From positions 17,956,501-18,020,500 of the forward strand of contig NC_133492.1 of assembly GCF_025370935.1 (NCBI RefSeq): DNA of 64,000 bases. Direction: 5' to 3'. The position numbers and the translations under genes are program-made. Origin of the DNA: Choristoneura fumiferana. Taxonomy: Eukaryota; Arthropoda; Insecta; Lepidoptera; Tortricidae. Below, in pieces: positions 53,355-63,430 of the stretch (position 1 is the first letter of the stretch; each line of letters begins with the position of its first letter). The notes beneath the pieces are model-generated. The model did no database searches. It saw only the letters and a list, made by a program, of their open reading frames with translations, and was not told where the DNA came from.

Positions 53355-53815
53355 ATTTTAGAAAAGTTGAAAACCCCGCTTTTGTCATTTCAAAGTCCGA
53401 TATGTTAAAAATTACTGAACCGGTTTTAGACAAGCGTAACTAAGTAAAAACCGAAAACAAAATCGCTCTGGTGGAAACGCATCCTTACGTATAAAAACCG
53501 TATCGAAATTGATCTATCCATTTAAGAGTTATGTTGTCAGACAGATATAATAATATATACAGACAGACATTGGAGTCTAACTTTTACTATACACCCTTTA
53601 CACCCTTCATCAACAAAGTCAAAGTCAAAGTCAAAAGTATTTATTTTCCAGAATACGGTACAGGAAGGTCTTACATTGTATATTTTTATTTCAGTGTATT
53701 CAGCCTGCATGCAGGCGTGCAAATATTCTGTTGAGAGGCGAATAATTATTTTATCTTATTATCCCCCCTTTACCTTTAGCCTTATTACACCCTTCTTTTG
53801 GCATCGGGGATGACT
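53355..53815 (+). repeat. P1 repeat, diverged, split by a LINE tail
   Basis: gttgaaaaccccgcttttgt, atttcaaagtccgatatgt, atccatttaagagttatg and cagacagacattggag, then after 53785 acacccttcttttggcatcg. The middle is interrupted by 53618-53785. Confidence 0.75.
53618..53785 (-). mobile_element. LINE 3' end, (TTTGAC)n-tailed, copy 2
   Basis: caaagtcaaagtcaaagtca, aaagtatttattttccagaa, tacaggaaggtcttacattg and agcctgcatgcaggcgtgca. Matches 3207-3325. Confidence 0.7.
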
Positions 53816-53819
53816 AAAG

Positions 53820-54200
53820 AAAAAAACAACAAGAAATTGCTTTAAAATGTCCAGCATAATCCACTTGTACAACTCGACTGTTAAATAATTATTTAACGTT
53901 CACCAAAACTAAGTCACAAAACAAAACAATATTACTTGGTATTACTCGCCTCGACTAATCAAATAAATGGCACATTTAAGCACGGTTTAAGCGTTTCATG
54001 GCGGATGAAAAATGAAAACGTTTAAACGACAAAGCTGGGAAATAAATGCAACATAAAAGCTCTTAGGTAAGCTCGAGATTAGCCGCCCTTGCAGCCCTTT
54101 TACCCAGCAAATGCATCAAACAACTTGCCTTCGCTTTTGCGGTGCTGTATTTAACTTACAACTTGGCATTTAAAAGCGTTACGGGCATTATTATTAGTAA
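53820..54200. other. No recognised feature
   Basis: Nothing supported. Confidence 0.4.
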
Positions 54201-54202
54201 CT

Positions 54203-54290
54203 AGCTGGCCCCGCAAACTTCGTTCTGCCTTAAAATCAATTTATATTGTGTTACCTTATTAGCCATGTACTTTTTTTTATAGTGAGGAAT
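54203..54290 (+). repeat. P6 repeat, 5' part
   Basis: aactagctggccccgcaaac, ttcgttctgccttaaaa is the usual start of a widespread insect repeat. The copy breaks off at the satellite. Confidence 0.5.
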
Positions 54291-54291
54291 C

Positions 54292-55462
54292 AATGCGAGC
54301 ACGCAAGCGAGGGAGCAAGCATGCATGCAAGCCAGTATGCAAGTAACCATGCACGCAAGCGAGCATGCAAGCAAGCATGCAACCAAGTATGCAAGCAAGT
54401 ATGTATGCAAGTAACAATGCATGCAAGCGAGCACGCAAGGAAGCATGTATTCAAGCAAGCATGCAAGCAAGCATGCAAGCAAGCACGCAAGCAAGCATGC
54501 AAGCAAGCATGCAAGCAAGCATGCAAGCAAGCATGCATGCTAGCGAACATGTAGGCATGTTACCAAGCATGCATGCAAGCAAGCATGCAAGCAAGCATGT
54601 ACGCTAGCGAACATGGAAGCATGTAACCAATCATGCAAGCAGGCATGCAAGAATGCAAGCAAGCATGCAAGCATGCACGCTAGCGAACATGGAGGCATGT
54701 TACCAAGCATGCATGCAAGCAAGCATGCAAGAAAGCATGCACGCTAGCAAACATGGAAGCATGTAACCAAGCATGCAAGCAGGCATGCAAGAATGCAAGC
54801 AAGCATGCAAGCAAGCTTGGAAGCAGGCATGCAAGCTTGGAAGCAGGCATGCAAGCATGCAAGCAAGCATGCAAGAAAGCATGCACGCTAGCGAATATGG
54901 AAGCATGTAACCAAGCATGCATGCAAGCAAGCATGCAAGCAAGCATGCACGCTAGCGAACATGGAAGCATGTAACCAAGCATGCATGCAAGCAAGCATGC
55001 ACGCTAGCGAACATGGAAGCATGTAACCAAGCATGCATGCAAGCAAGCATGCACGCTAGCGAACATGGAAGCATGTAACCAATCATGCAAGCAGGCATGC
55101 AAGAATGCAAGCAAGCATGCAAGCAAGCATGCACGCTAGCGAACATGGAGGCATGTTACCAAGCATGCATGCAAGCAAGCATGCAAGAAAGCATGCACGC
55201 TAGCGAACATGGAAGCATGTAACCAAGCATGCAAGCAGGCATGCAAGAATGCAAGCAAGCATGCACGCTAGCGAACATGGAAGCGTGTAACCAAGCTTGC
55301 ATGCTAGCAAGCATGCAAGCTAGCATGCAAGAAAGCAAGCAAGCGAGTATGCAAGCAAGCAAGCAAGCATGCAAGCTGGCATGCAAGCAAGCATGCAAGA
55401 AAGCAAGCAAGCGAGTATGCAAGCAAGCAAGCAAGCATGCAAGCGAGCATGGAAGCAAGCAA
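54292..55462. repeat. 1.17-kb satellite of CATG/CAAG/CAAGC words
   Basis: Short units (aagcaagcatgc and variants) tile the whole span. A second-level unit, gctagcgaacatggaagcat then gtaaccaagcatgc, recurs about 11 times (near 54540, 54603, 54679, 54742, 54887, 54951, 55003, 55055, 55135, 55199 and 55268) at 52-145 bp spacing. Both strands are open in several frames and would encode Leu/Ala/Cys/His- or Gln/Ala/Ser-rich repeats, a by-product of the unit. Confidence 0.95.
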
Positions 55463-55624
55463 GTCTACAGAAATCTAGGCTATCTACACTAAATATAATG
55501 ATGTAGAAAACTTATCTGTTATAATTAAATTCTGGTGATGATGCCGCATATGATGAAATTATTAATTTTCACTACCTAATATATCAGAACAGATTTTTTG
55601 GGTACTTTAAATATATATAATATA
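55463..55624. other. AT-rich spacer
   Basis: Contains a TATATATA run at 55609-55630. Confidence 0.4.
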
Positions 55625-55995
55625 TATATTAATTTCACCAATGGTATTAATTTCACTTTGCCATTTGCGCAACACAATCCAGCGGCTTCATTTTTGTACT
55701 ACAATGCCTTACAATATGGGCAAACTGAGTTCATAGATCCAATAGCAACGCATTGGTAGGCACTGTAGTCAATTGTAACATTGTAATTGAAAGCAGCTCG
55801 ATTAAAACTTATAACATTATTAGCTGCATTCAGCTCACGCACGCGCTCTGCACGGGTTTGTGCTATCCGAATCCTTTCAATTTCATTTCGCTCTTGACGT
55901 TGCTGGGCTGTTCGATTACTCTGATAATTAGCTTGGTTTGTAGCATTTCGAGTTCTTCGACCCAAATTGCTTCGCCCTCGTCTTATAGGTGGCAT
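55625..55995 (-). mobile_element. Helitron coding fragment (N-terminal region)
   Basis: The minus-strand ATG at 55995 opens MPPIRRGRSNLGRRTRNATN, a QRQERNEIERIR segment, then DYSAYQCVAIGSMNSVCPYC. After one in-frame TAG, KNEAAGLCCANGKVKLIPL follows. The CPYCKAL...GLCC.NGKV cysteine pattern is the start of the region before the helitron-like domain in animal Helitron Rep/helicase proteins. The Rep and helicase domains are absent. Confidence 0.75.
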
Positions 55996-56082
55996 GAGTA
56001 TAAATAGATTAAATCAAAACACAAAATAAATCAACCAGTCAATGTAAATTGAGGAACGTAAACAAATTTGTTTTAAATATAA

Positions 56083-56320
56083 TTATTGAATCAGGCGTTA
56101 CTTTGCGGAGGTCCATATCAATGAACTAAAATAATTTCCTTGCTCACCCGCGACCTTACGATAGCTAAGCTTATGCAAAATATGCGTGTTCATGCAGTTC
56201 CTCCACCTCCACACTGTAAGAACACACACAAATCACACAAACCCATCCATCACCACCACCACACTACACTCGTAAGGTCGCGGTGAGCAAGGAAATTATT
56301 TTAGTTCATTTAAATTTGTT
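56083..56320. repeat. Foldback family F, copy 4
   Basis: gaatcaggcgttactttgcg, tttccttgctcacccgcgac, gttcatgcagttcctccacc and gtaagaacacacacaaatca, closed by cgtaaggtcgcggtgagcaa and gaaattattttagttcattt. Both end modules are present. Confidence 0.85.
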
Positions 56321-56329
56321 TTTGTTATT

Positions 56330-56640
56330 ATTTAGTAGGTAGTATTAAGGTACCTACTCATGTCATAAAACTCATTTACTCGGCAATCTTCGTTCCACTT
56401 TAAACGAAAAAGTAGTGTACGAAAAAAAATGGAAGAAAACGTCCCTATTTCACACACTATAGGTCCAAACATCTTCCAGCCAAGCAAGCAAGCATGCAAA
56501 TGCAAAATAAGGGGGATTAATAAAACAAAACGCCTAAATAAAATTGAGTAGCAAACATTCACATCACTCCGCATTTTACTAAAACCCACAGGTGATGCAT
56601 TAATTACCGCACTTCCATACTCGCATTTTCTTTTTCCCAG
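56330..56640. other. No recognised feature
   Basis: It holds a short echo of the satellite (agccaagcaagcaagcatgc) at 56479. Confidence 0.4.
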
Positions 56641-56644
56641 CAAT

Positions 56645-56785
56645 TTTTCCAGTTTTTCTCTTCATAAAAACCTTCCCTGGACTTTAACGATGATATGAAA
56701 AAAAAAATAGCTGAATTGGTCCAGCCGTTCTCGAGTTTTTGCGCTTAGCAACACATTTTACGATTCATTTTTATTTATATAGATA
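56645..56785 (+). repeat. P6 repeat, 3' part
   Basis: ataaaaaccttccctggact, ttggtccagccgttctcgag, tttttgcgcttagcaacac and gattcatttttatttatata: the usual end of the repeat whose start is at 54203-54290. Confidence 0.55.
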
Positions 56786-56814
56786 ATGAATGAATAATGA
56801 AAAGTTGGGAAGTT

Positions 56815-57093
56815 GGGCAGGTGGTAGGACCTTGTGCAAGGTCCGCCCGGATTGCTACCACCATCTGCTCGCTAATCCTGCCGTGAAGCAACAGTGCTTG
56901 CACTGTTGTGTTTCGGCGTGGAGAGTAAGACAGCCGGTGAAATGACTGGCACGTGAGGTATCCCATCTTAGGCTTCTAGGTTGGCAACGCGTCTGTCATA
57001 CCCCTGGTGTTGCAGATGTTTATGGGCGGTGGTGATCTCTTATCATCAGGAGACCCACTTGCTCGTATGCCATCCAGTCGAATAAAAAAAAAA
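56815..57093 (+). mobile_element. Repeat R3 with oligo(A) tail
   Basis: ggtggtaggaccttgtgcaa, gctaccaccatctgctcgct, gtgtttcggcgtggagagta, ctggcacgtgaggtatccca, ggagacccacttgctcgtat and gtcgaataaaaaaaaaa. Non-LTR or SINE-type by its A tail. Confidence 0.88.
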
Positions 57094-57130
57094 CACTCCC
57101 GACATTGTCACTTCAAAGTTCAATATCTCA

Positions 57131-57775
57131 AAAAACCGACCAAGAGCGTGTCGGATACACCCAAAATAGGGTTCCGTAGCCATTACGAAAAAATGAAGTA
57201 ATATTTGTCTAAGGATTTCGTATTTTATAAGGAATCTTCCAAGTTTAGGTATATTTTATACCTTAGGCTGCTATTTACTCTTAAACTACTAATAATTCTC
57301 AAGCAAACTTAACCGTTATAGTTTTCCTTGAAAGTTTGATATACTTATACTTACTACCATCCTGCATTTTTTCAAATTTTTCCACCCACCGGTTTAGATT
57401 TTAGAGGGGGGGTTTACACTTTAAAGTTGAATATTTCGCAAACAAATAACTGAACCGAAAAATCGTCTTAGCAAACCCCTAATGGTTTTACACCTATCCA
57501 AAGATAGGTACCCGTCACTATAGGGTTGGATGAGAAAAAAAAATCACCCCCACTTTACGGCTATGGGAGGTAGGTACCATAAAAAAAATATTTGAATTTT
57601 TTATTGTATCAAGTTGTCGGCAAAGTTTACATATATATTCGTACAAAATTACAGCTTTCTAGTATTGATAGTCCCTGAGGAAAGCCGCGGACGGATAGAC
57701 AGACAGACAGACAGACATGGCGAAACTATAAGGGTTCCGTTTTTGCCATTTTAGCTCCGGGACCCTAAAAACGGC
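57131..57775 (+). repeat. P2 repeat (full copy) nested in P1
   Basis: ccgaccaagagcgtgtcgga, aaaatagggttccgtagcca, atatatattcgtacaaaatt, gaaagccgcggacggataga, cagacagacagacagac and gaaactataagggttccgtt, ending ccgggaccctaaaa. Non-coding. Confidence 0.85.
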
Positions 57776-57787
57776 TAAACCGATTTT

Positions 57788-57854
57788 AAGTATAAGAATA
57801 AGAATGGGTTATTGGCTGATAAAAAAGATAGGTACACATACAGAAACACTCACT
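57788..57854 (-). mobile_element. 67-bp LINE tail insertion with 6-bp target duplication
   Basis: aagtataagaataagaatgg, gttattggctgataaaaaa and acatacagaaacactcac match 62945-63012. GATTTT at 57782-57787 and 57855-57860 flanks it. The (ATAAGA)n end is the LINE tail on the minus strand. Confidence 0.8.
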
Positions 57855-58124
57855 GATTTTGATGAAACATGTCTTAGAACCATCGCTAGAAAACCTGCGT
57901 TCAAAATATAAAAAAACGCATTTAGATCGGTCCACCCGTTTAAGAGCTACGGTGCCACAGACAGACAGAGAGACATACAGACACGCAGACACAGATAGCG
58001 GTCAAACTTATAACACCCCTCTTTCTGCGTCGGGGGTTAAGAACTTGCTATATATTTTATGCTGAAAGAAAAAGTGCAAAGAAATTCAATGCGCGAGTAA
58101 AAAAAGTTCTCAATCCGAACTAGG

Positions 58125-58215
58125 CCCGCGTGTGAACTAAAGCCCTCTCATTCTGAGAGCAGGTCTGTGCCATGCAGTGGGACGTATGCACCTTAAAGTT
58201 GAAATGATCATGAAT
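58125..58215 (+). repeat. RTE-tailed SINE, 3' fragment
   Basis: gcccgcgtgtgaactaaagc, cctctcattctgagagcagg, tctgtgccatgcagtgggac and gtatgcacctt: the end of the S3 SINE in plus orientation. Confidence 0.75.
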
Positions 58216-58269
58216 TGATGATAAATAAAACATCACAATAAAATATATACCAAACAAAAAACAAATCAT

Positions 58270-58800
58270 TTTTTACTTCTCATGTTCGTAAAGTAGGTAT
58301 TTTTGCTGGATTTAGGCGACGTAAAATTACTTTTTATGCTCTAGTGCATATAGTAAAATCTTCGCTTAGACAGCCACGAACAAAAAAGTTTCTATATATT
58401 TTTTTAATATTTCTTTTTATTTAAAACTAGAAATCAATCAAATCAAACAAAATAAATCAATAAAACTAAAAAATTATAATTATATAGCAATCCATGAAAA
58501 ATGAAAGGTACCTAGTAAGTGAACAATTGTCTCCGCTGTTGCTATTAAATATCCTCTTAATCGAAGTGAAAAGCAGTGTAAAACTCGAGCATTAAGAATG
58601 AAAGAAAGAAAGAAAGGAAGGTTTATTTTGGCTCCATAAGTACCACCTAAAAACTAAGACTAAAACTAGCACTAAAACTATGTTACTTGTTATTAAAACC
58701 GTTTAACCCTCGATGTGTCCATCCTCCCTCACCGTACCGCCTAAAATGCGCCTCGGGTAAAATGGCTCATTTTATGCTCTTGTTGTATAATTATATACCT
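58270..58800 (+). repeat. Repeat G, copy 2, with an insertion
   Basis: tttgctggatttaggcgacg, tgctctagtgcatatagtaa, gaagtgaaaagcagtgtaaa, then after 58715 ctcgatgtgtccatcctccc, cgcctcgggtaaaatggctc and ttttatgctcttgttgtata. The inserted 58594-58715 carries GAAA repeats. Confidence 0.8.
58594..58715 (-). mobile_element. Small LINE-tail-like insertion
   Basis: On the minus strand it ends ataaaccttcctttctttct with (TTTC)n; body tggtacttatggagcc. It interrupts repeat G, judged by comparison with 61048-61500. Confidence 0.55.
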
Positions 58801-58900
58801 CGTTAAGTTTTTTGCTGGATTTTTCTCAACAGAGGTTTTTCCGAATCGGTGGTAAATTGTTTTTGACATTCATAGGTGCTTGCTATGGCCTAAATTAACA
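58801..58900 (+). mobile_element. LINE 3' UTR (family H), copy 2, 5' part
   Basis: gttaagttttttgctggatt, tcaacagaggtttttccgaa, gacattcataggtgcttgc. The expected (TTTGAC)n end appears only at 59215-59262, so about 300 bp may be inserted between. Confidence 0.75.
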
Positions 58901-59214
58901 AAATATACTAGCAACAATGCAGCCTTACCCGGCTCTAGAGTTGTTTTACGCTGTAGGACGGGCGCAGGCTAAAAATCAGCGCTGCAAGTTTTTTTTTCTT
59001 TTGCTCGCAGCTTAAGCTGAGCCGGAGCCCGATGCCACCTGCTTATGTGTAATTGTTTTTTTATCTGTGTAGTCCTGTCTTATTTCTGTGAAAAATAAAA
59101 AGTCTAGTAGTTTTTGCCGTTGTACGGTAAAAAAATTCTAGAAAACGAAATATGAGAGGTGATGGTGGATGAACGATGACAGCACGAATCTAAGAAAAAA
59201 CAAAAGATTTTATT
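58901..59214. other. Unrecognised insert between the two parts of LINE family H
   Basis: Contains tttttttttcttttgctcgc and gagccggagcccgatgcc; no family recognised. Confidence 0.35.
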
Positions 59215-59262
59215 TTTATTATTAAGTTGAATAAAGATATTTTGACTTTGACTTTGACATCA
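59215..59262 (+). mobile_element. LINE family H tail
   Basis: ttgaataaagatattttgac with TTTGAC units, as at 34290-34318. Confidence 0.75.
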
Positions 59263-59690
59263 CGAACGTCTATGCATAGACCACATACGCCACACGCAAA
59301 GGTTATGTTTCACCTCACTCCCTGACTTTGTCAAATAACCCATTAGGCACTAAACTATGCTACTCACATTACGCAGAACTTGGGAAACCCCTTAATAAAT
59401 TAATCAAGCCACAACAACAAACTTGAGTAACACAACATACATTCATCAACAGAACAAGTCATAAGGGCTGAATTTGAAAGCCGCCAGTCGTTTAGAGGCA
59501 TGGCGCCCCCTGCCCTGTATACCTAGCTCATAAAGAAGCACGCGTCCATGCCAAAATTTCTGTCACGTCCCGTCTACACATTAAACATTAGCACAGAGGA
59601 GAATAACAGAAAGTGCAGTCTGCGGTTTGACAGGTAAGTGCGGGTAGTTCGAAGAACTCGCGCTGCTAGGCAGACTTGACACCCCGCACT
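59263..59690. other. No recognised feature
   Basis: Nothing supported. Confidence 0.4.
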
Positions 59691-59693
59691 TCA

Positions 59694-59795
59694 GTCTACT
59701 CGTGACCACGGCAACGTTCGAAACGTCGAGGTAAATATTACTTGTGTAATAATAGCGTGATAAGTCCCGTATATGGTATTTTGACTATGAGGTAA
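59694..59795 (+). repeat. Repeat R4, copy 3
   Basis: agtctactcgtgaccacggc, cgaaacgtcgaggtaaatat, tagcgtgataagtcccgtat and atggtattttgactatga. Close to 42792-42892. Confidence 0.8.
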
Positions 59796-60700
59796 ATCGT
59801 GTTTGAAATCTTGACGGGTACAGCTAGCGTCAATGCATACATCGACTTATGGTTAGTGGCATAAAGGTGTATAGATATTTTTGACATGTTGGTAACAAAC
59901 ATATAATGTTAATGCCCTTGACTATACAATCCTCACTATTTTTCTTTATATTTTATCCTTATACTTACTTCGTCATTATTATAATTGCAATAGTGAGTTT
60001 GTTTGTTTGTCACGGTTTTTTCCTTATGAAATTTGTTATGGAAAGACCCTGAGATGGATATAGGATAGTTTCTATCCCAGAAATTTTTATCGCACCAAAA
60101 ATATGCTGTAAAAAACGTGTCTAGTTTTGATTGAGATGATTTGCTCATAAAAAGTGAAATCTCACAAACGGCCAAGCCTCTCTCATATTATTAAAGCTAT
60201 CTCACGACTTGTGCCGATGAAAATACTATAACTCTTTGTTACTACTACACACACTTCCTGTTTTTTTGATTTTCTATCGGATATTACTTATCGAAGTTCA
60301 ATAGTTACCGTTTCCAGTGGCATTCGAAATTTTTAATTGCTTACCTACCTATAAATATAACAATTAGTACGTCAAATGGAACGCGATAAATATGTATTTG
60401 TATAGATATCTTTCACGTAATGCATTGTTAATGACATAAAAATAATAATAATATTTATTTATTTATTTAGTTTCAAATAGTATTTTTGATTTTCATAAAC
60501 AATTATCACTTATCGTCTATCAACCTCTTTATTAAACGATATGAAATTTATTTTATTCACTGAATTCCATTGATTTATTTACGATTATTTTGTTACTTCA
60601 TTAATGCTACTTTGTTACTACATGTCACACGGAAGTTTAAATAAAAACATCATCTTGTGTGCAAGATTAAGTCATTTTTACGTCATCCGCACTTTTGTCC
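59796..60700. other. Mostly unrecognised; weak P5-like stretch
   Basis: 59985-60110 (agtgagtttgtttgtttgtc, gaaatttgttatgg, tttctatcccagaaattttt) resembles P5 loosely. (TTTA)n at 60457-60471. Confidence 0.35.
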
Positions 60701-60755
60701 GACCCCTGGTGATAGTGCACCTTTAAACTACTTAAAATTAGTGACAAGTGGTGTA

Positions 60756-60826
60756 GCCGCCATGTTCTGTGCATCGCCATATACATGAATAAAGCCTGTA
60801 TTATGGCGGCCGGCTGAAATATGGCG
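60756..60826. promoter_or_regulatory. Cluster of ATGGCG(GC) motifs
   Basis: GCCGCCAT at 60756-60763, ATGGCGGC at 60803-60810 and ATGGCG at 60821-60826 match the YY1/Pho core (GCCAT within GCCGCCAT). The surrounding 60680-60980 is not repetitive. A Polycomb-type or promoter role is speculation. Confidence 0.25.
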
Positions 60827-61047
60827 CTTATTATGAGGCGAATGTTTTGTCCAAACTTTTTAGGACTCCCCGAGGTAGTAGGAAATTATTGTGTCCGTTA
60901 TGAGTAGGCTTTCCCGCCGTGTTAGAAGTTTGTCGGGAACGAGGAGTGCTTCACGTAGTTAGGGTTTTGTATACACGGCCCTGAAACTGTGGTGGTTGAG
61001 GTTCCTGTACTGATTTTGAATCCTTAATTCGTCCTAGTTTAAAATAG

Positions 61048-61500
61048 TAGATTGTACAACAAGAGCATAAAACGAGCCATTTTACCCAAGACGTTCATAC
61101 AGCCACCCGAGCCGGTAAGGCGAGGGTGGATAGACACTTCGAGGGGAAAATGGATTTAATGCTCGAGTTTTACACTGCTTTTCACTTCGATGGCAAGGAA
61201 ATTAAATAGAAACAGTGGAAACAATTTTATTGTTCACTTACTATGTACCTTTTATTGTTCACGCATTACTATTATAATTATTATTTTTTAGTTTTATTGA
61301 TCTATTTTGATTGATTTGACTGATTTATAAATTATTAAAAAAATATATTTAGAAACCTCTTTCTTTGTGGCTGTTTACACCTGATTGCCTTGGTCTTAGA
61401 CGATGATTTTACTTTATGCACTAGAGCATTAAAAGTCATTTTATGTCGCCTAGATCCAGCATAAACACGAACTTTACGAGCATGAGAAGTAAAAAATATT
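61048..61500 (-). repeat. Repeat G, copy 3, reversed
   Basis: The plus strand shows gtacaacaagagcataaaac, gagccattttacccaag, tgctcgagttttacactgct, tatgcactagagcattaaaa and tcgcctagatccagcataa, the reverse of 58270-58800. It lacks the 58594-58715 insertion. Confidence 0.8.
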
Positions 61501-61504
61501 TTTT

Positions 61505-62380
61505 TTGGAGGGAATTTTCTCGTCTGTTTCTCTTTGGACAGAAGAAGATAAATTGACAAACAAAATAAGAAATTGTAAATAAATACTCTTTTTTTTTTCA
61601 GCCCAACACAGTACAGTCGGAGTAAAAAAAGGTTCGTCACTCTAAGACCTATTTTCCTTTGCTCAGTATGAGCGCTAATCTGCTTTACCGATTGAGTAGG
61701 ACATACTGCGTCAACCTGTCAACCTGCTAAACATAAGCCACGACACCTTGGCATTGACAAACACTGACAATTAAATAGAACATTATTTGATTGAAACTTT
61801 TACGAAGTTGTATATTAAAAAGGTTTTGTATTGATATTAAACTAGATATTATGTTAGAGGTGTATACTATTTTGACCCTTGTTATCATGTCAAGTAAGTA
61901 TAATTTGATATGCACTTGTCTACTTAGTATTTTCGTTTCAAAACACACTATGAGTCTATGACTTTGTAAAGGAATCAACTAAATAACTGACGAAAGTTTT
62001 CCCACCCCCACTGTACATACCTACATAAAATAAATAAGTGTACTCCGGCCAATACAAGCACAAGTAAACTATTTTGACAGAATACTAATTGAGTTGTTTC
62101 TGTAGTAATTATCGTCCTCCACTTTAAGGATGTCTCCACTACATCTTTATCTACAAATCGGAAGACAAAACAAAAAAACCGAGGGTAAATAATAAAAATT
62201 TGTTGCGCTGATATCAAAGCAAACTCACAGCATATTAAAATGTCATATTAAGCCTGTTCAGTGAGACATTGCAGACAAGATGGATGATGCTCAGGGAAAA
62301 TTTACTGCGGGAAAAAACTACGGGATAAAGGAATTAATATCGACCTCGGAGTAAGTCTGCAAGTTCACTTTGGGGGTATA
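61505..62380. other. No recognised feature
   Basis: AT-rich; minus-strand frames of 80-101 codons are not recognised. Confidence 0.4.
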
Positions 62381-62384
62381 ATCC

Positions 62385-62820
62385 TACTTCCTACTAATAT
62401 TATTAATACGAAAGTTTGCGTGTACGTGTGAATGTTGTTATCCTCCTTCATGCTAAAACGGCTAGACGGATTTGGCTGGAATTTGGTATATAGATTGCTG
62501 GATATCTGGAATAACACATAGGTTACTTTTTATCCCGATATTCCCACGAGATAGGGATAAAATTTCGAAATAGCAACCACTGGGCTTAGAATCATGAAAT
62601 TTGGTATGTAGGTAGCTGCACGTCTGAAATAACACATACGTAGGGAATAGAGATAAAATCTGGAAAGTTCAGCTGCTGGGTTTAGTCTTGAGATTTTGGA
62701 CAGTTGTTCTTAACACAACCTCAATGAAGACCACGATACAAATTTTGGGAATTCCCAGGGGAATTTCGTAAAATCCCGGAATTTCAATTGTAACGTTTAC
62801 GCGTGCGAAGCCGCGGGATA
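62385..62820 (+). repeat. P5 repeat, longest copy
   Basis: ctactaatattattaatacg, aaaacggctagacggatttg, ggaataacacataggttact, atcccgatattcccacgaga, gaaatttggtatgtaggtag and cgcgtgcgaagccgcggga occur in order. It contains an internal near-duplication of the atttggtat.tag block. Confidence 0.85.
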
Positions 62821-62944
62821 ACTCTTATATTGAAATATTTAATATTTCTGGAAACCTCCATGGTCTTTATTATTGAGGTCGCTATCGATATTTATATGCT
62901 TGAAGAGTTACCTGGTTATGATAAAGGCGATAGGACGAATTATG

Positions 62945-63012
62945 ATTTTAAAAATAAGAATAAGTATGGTTTATTGGCTGATACAATAGATGCACATACA
63001 GAAACACTGACT
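62945..63012 (-). mobile_element. LINE tail fragment
   Basis: aaaataagaataagtatggt, ttattggctgatacaataga and gcacatacagaaacactgac. The same piece is inserted at 57788-57854. Confidence 0.65.
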
Positions 63013-63121
63013 TAATATACACATGCAGGCCTCTGCTATGCTATTTTAGAAATATTACCATCGCAAACCGGGATTGATGAGTCACTCGCTCGCTGATTCA
63101 TAATTAGCTGAGTTAAACACC

Positions 63122-63200
63122 ATCATCATCTTATCCTTATACGTCTCACTTCTGGGAACAAGAGCTTGGGTCTAGTTCGAATTGAAAACTTCACATAGAC
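63122..63200 (-). repeat. RTE-tailed SINE, decayed 3' fragment
   Basis: atcatcatcttatccttata, cgtctcacttctgggaacaa, gagcttgggtctagttcga and aaaacttcacatagacc. Confidence 0.6.
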
Positions 63201-63283
63201 CATAATAATATTAAACTGAAAATGAAAATAATTGATTGCATTAAGCTTACAAAAAAGAGTCTACGGCTAGGAGTCCCTACAGG

Positions 63284-63402
63284 ATCAAGTCAAAGTCAAA
63301 ATATATAGGCTATAACAAGTACTTATGAATGTCAAAAAGTCTACCACCGGTTCGGAAAAACCTCTGTTGAGCAGAATCCGGCAAGAAACTCAACAAGTTA
63401 GG
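63284..63402 (-). mobile_element. LINE 3' UTR (family H), reversed
   Basis: The plus strand shows caagtcaaagtcaaaatata, gtacttatgaatgtcaaaaa, ccaccggttcggaaaaacct and cggcaagaaactcaacaag, the reverse of 34190-34318. Confidence 0.85.
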
Positions 63403-63430
63403 AAATAAGACATATTAATATATGTGTCAC

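Larger units (their letters stand above)
57098..58040 (+). repeat. P1 repeat hosting two insertions
   Basis: P1 pieces: cattgtcacttcaaagttca (57104), aaacggctaaaccgatttt (57775-57787), gatgaaacatgtcttagaac (57861), tcggtccacccgtttaagag and ctctttctgcgtcgggggtt. Removing 57131-57775 and 57788-57854 gives a standard P1. Confidence 0.88.

Noticed and set aside
54292..55462. Direct repeats suggestive of a CRISPR array
   Set aside because: Units are contiguous variants with no unique spacers, the genome is insect, and no cas genes exist.
54201..55492. Long open frames on both strands within the satellite, rich in Leu/Ala/Cys/His or Gln/Ala/Ser/Lys
   Set aside because: They follow directly from the tandem unit, which lacks stops in several frames. 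No promoter, splice signal or domain supports a gene.
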